DNA of 20,704 nucleotides from Parasitella parasitica. Taxonomy: Eukaryota; Mucoromycota; Mucoromycetes; Mucorales; Mucoraceae. The stretch is taken from NCBI GenBank assembly GCA_025201805.1, contig MU619271.1:115893-136596 (forward strand). Reading direction: 5' to 3'. Position numbers and translations under genes: made by a program. The notes beneath the pieces were generated by a model. The model saw only the letters and a program-made list of their open reading frames with translations. It did no database searches and was not told the DNA's origin. Below are positions 19,761 through 20,704 of the stretch, piece after piece (position 1 is the first letter of the stretch; every line of letters starts with the position of its first letter).

Positions 19761-20197
19761 GGGGTGTGTGTTTGTGTGTGTGTGTTTTTTTTTTATTGAT
19801 CAACTACATGAAACAAACGATACTATAAACGGAGAAGATATAAACCTTCCCTCCTGATTGCTGTTTGCATCATTAATGTAACACGATTATCTACGCCTTT
19901 TGGAAGTTATCAATAAATGAAAAATTTGTCCATTAAACTTGGACGGCGTCTTTGTTACTTTACATAATATGCATTTCATGTTACCATTGCTATAGCAACG
20001 AATTTTTGTAGACCTTGGTCATGTCTCATATCAATCAAAAATATCGGGCAATTTACCATAAAAAACTCTGTATAAGCTATCATCGATCTGATGCCATTGA
20101 TGCATTTTTTTTCCCATGATTATTGTTATAAAAGTATATTGTTTGTTTCAAATAGAGGTTTGTTCTGCCATTAAGAGGATCATTCTGTGGTGAATTT

Positions 20198-20204
20198 CCA
20201 ATCA
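20198..20204 (+). promoter_or_regulatory. CCAAT box (CCAATCA) upstream of HAP5-like gene
   Basis: An exact match to CCAATCA, a preferred site of the CCAAT-binding complex, about 170 bp upstream of the start codon of the gene for one of that complex's own subunits. Binding has not been shown. Confidence 0.45.
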
Positions 20205-20266
20205 GTGCTCAATCTACTACAGCCTGGACTGCCAAAGGAGACGTCATTTTGCAACATTGCCTTATA

Positions 20267-20282
20267 TTTTTTTTTTTTTTTT
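20267..20282. repeat. Poly(T) run, 16 nt
   Basis: Sixteen T residues in the presumed leader or core promoter of the HAP5-like gene. Confidence 0.9.
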
Positions 20283-20371
20283 CTTTTCGTTTTCTTCTCT
20301 TTGCAATTCAAATCTTTTGTATTTAACAAACTTTTCAACACATTAAAGTCAAATTTGATAAGAAATACAAG

Positions 20372-20704
20372 ATGGATAGCCAACAACCACATGATGATCA
20401 GCACCACCATGATATTAACCCCCCACAACTTCCTCAACAGCAAGTTTCGACGCAGGCATATCAGCAATTGCAAACCTCCACAGCCCCCGGTGGGCAGCCT
20501 GCATTTGATTTAGGCAAATTTTGGTTGGAAGAAATGCATAATGCGGAAGTCTTTGATTCTGATTTCAAGAACCACCCTCTTCCTTTGGCTCGGATAAAAA
20601 AAGTGATGAAGACTGATCAAGACGTCAAGGTAATAAATTTGGAGAATCTCCAAGTGGTTTTGAGTGGACCAAAATTGACCATCATTTTTTTTTTTTTTTT
20701 TTTT
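20372..20704 (+). CDS. HAP5: CCAAT-binding factor subunit HAP5/NF-YC, first exon, cut by the sequence end
   Basis: NF-YC/Hap5 pairs with NF-YB/Hap3 through a histone fold and, with NF-YA/Hap2, binds CCAAT boxes. Exon 1 is 20372-20629, 86 codons, ending at a GTAATA donor in phase 0. The N-terminal 50 residues are Gln/His/Pro-rich (start MDSQQPHDDQHHHD), as is common in this family. The segment FWLEEMHNAE leads into FKNHPLPLARIKKVMKTDQD, which is the family's pre-helix and first histone-fold helix. The rest of the histone fold must lie in later exons. The window ends in the first intron, inside a poly(T) run (20685-20704), so the gene is incomplete here. The start has A at -3 and G at +4. No ATG was seen in the 90 nt of leader after the upstream poly(T). 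Confidence 0.9.
   Translation, partial: MDSQQPHDDQHHHDINPPQLPQQQVSTQAYQQLQTSTAPGGQPAFDLGKFWLEEMHNAEVFDSDFKNHPLPLARIKKVMKTDQDVKVINLENLQVVLSGPKLTIIFFFFFF
20685..20704. repeat. Poly(T) run reaching the end of the sequence (at least 20 nt)
   Basis: The last 20 bases are all T, inside intron 1 of the HAP5-like gene. The true length is unknown because the sequence stops within it. Confidence 0.95.

Larger units (their letters stand above)
19761..20371. promoter_or_regulatory. Shared divergent promoter of the NVJ2-like and HAP5-like genes
   Basis: A 611-bp gap between divergent start codons. It holds a TG-rich microsatellite next to the NVJ2-like start (19764-19784, CA-rich in the mRNA sense), a 12-bp palindrome TTGCTATAGCAA at 19987-19998 resembling an RFX X-box, a CCAATCA box at 20198-20204, and a 16-nt poly(T) run at 20267-20282. 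No gene is seen. Confidence 0.6.

Noticed and set aside
1-20704. A gene cluster or defence-like multi-gene system
   Set aside because: The genes have unrelated housekeeping roles and mixed strands. Apart from the bZIP-permease pair, nothing suggests shared function.

Overview
The window looks like nuclear DNA of a filamentous fungus, most likely Mucoromycota (Mucorales-like). The supports are: short spliceosomal introns (about 55-71 nt) with GTAAGT/GTATGT-type donors and, in several, CTAAC-like branch points; AT-rich intergenic DNA full of A/T homopolymers; and a set of ordinary fungal housekeeping genes. No rRNA, tRNA, CRISPR or intact transposon was found.

Layout, left to right. (1) Positions 6-131 may hold the last exon of a plus-strand gene that lies outside the window. 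(2) 2240-188 (minus) is a four-exon gene for a ~628-residue protein with about 12 membrane segments and no recognised family. (3) 3260-6083 (plus) is a six-exon gene for the condensin kleisin subunit (CAP-H/Cnd2/Brn1). (4) 6436-7335 (plus) is a decayed F-box-like gene broken by frameshifts and stops and carrying a 53-nt poly(A) run. (5) 9403-8114 (minus) is an intronless bZIP transcription factor, divergent from (6) a SulP sulfate permease with a STAS domain at 9927-12324 (plus). (7) 13132-12501 (minus) is ATG10, the E2-like enzyme of autophagy, only 77 bp downstream of (8) 13982-13210 (minus), a small predicted secreted protein of unknown function. (9) 15900-15457 (minus) is a three-frame relic, possibly of an Hsp70/HSPA12-like ATPase. 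(10) 16245-17532 (plus) is an L-threonine aldolase (GLY1-like). (11) 19760-17682 (minus) is an NVJ2/TEX2-type PH-SMP lipid transfer protein. (12) 20372 onward (plus) is the first exon of HAP5/NF-YC, cut off because the sequence ends inside a poly(T) run.

The genes do not form one pathway; this is a normal fungal patchwork of divergent and convergent pairs. The most suggestive local relationships are the bZIP factor and sulfate permease sharing a 523-bp promoter region, the CCAATCA box in front of the gene for a CCAAT-binding subunit, and the ATG10/secreted-protein tandem. Exon models were checked by hand: coding lengths sum to whole codons for every complete multi-exon gene. I did not find a convincing undescribed multi-gene system. 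The more novel items are the two unassigned proteins, the two relic genes and several candidate regulatory sites.
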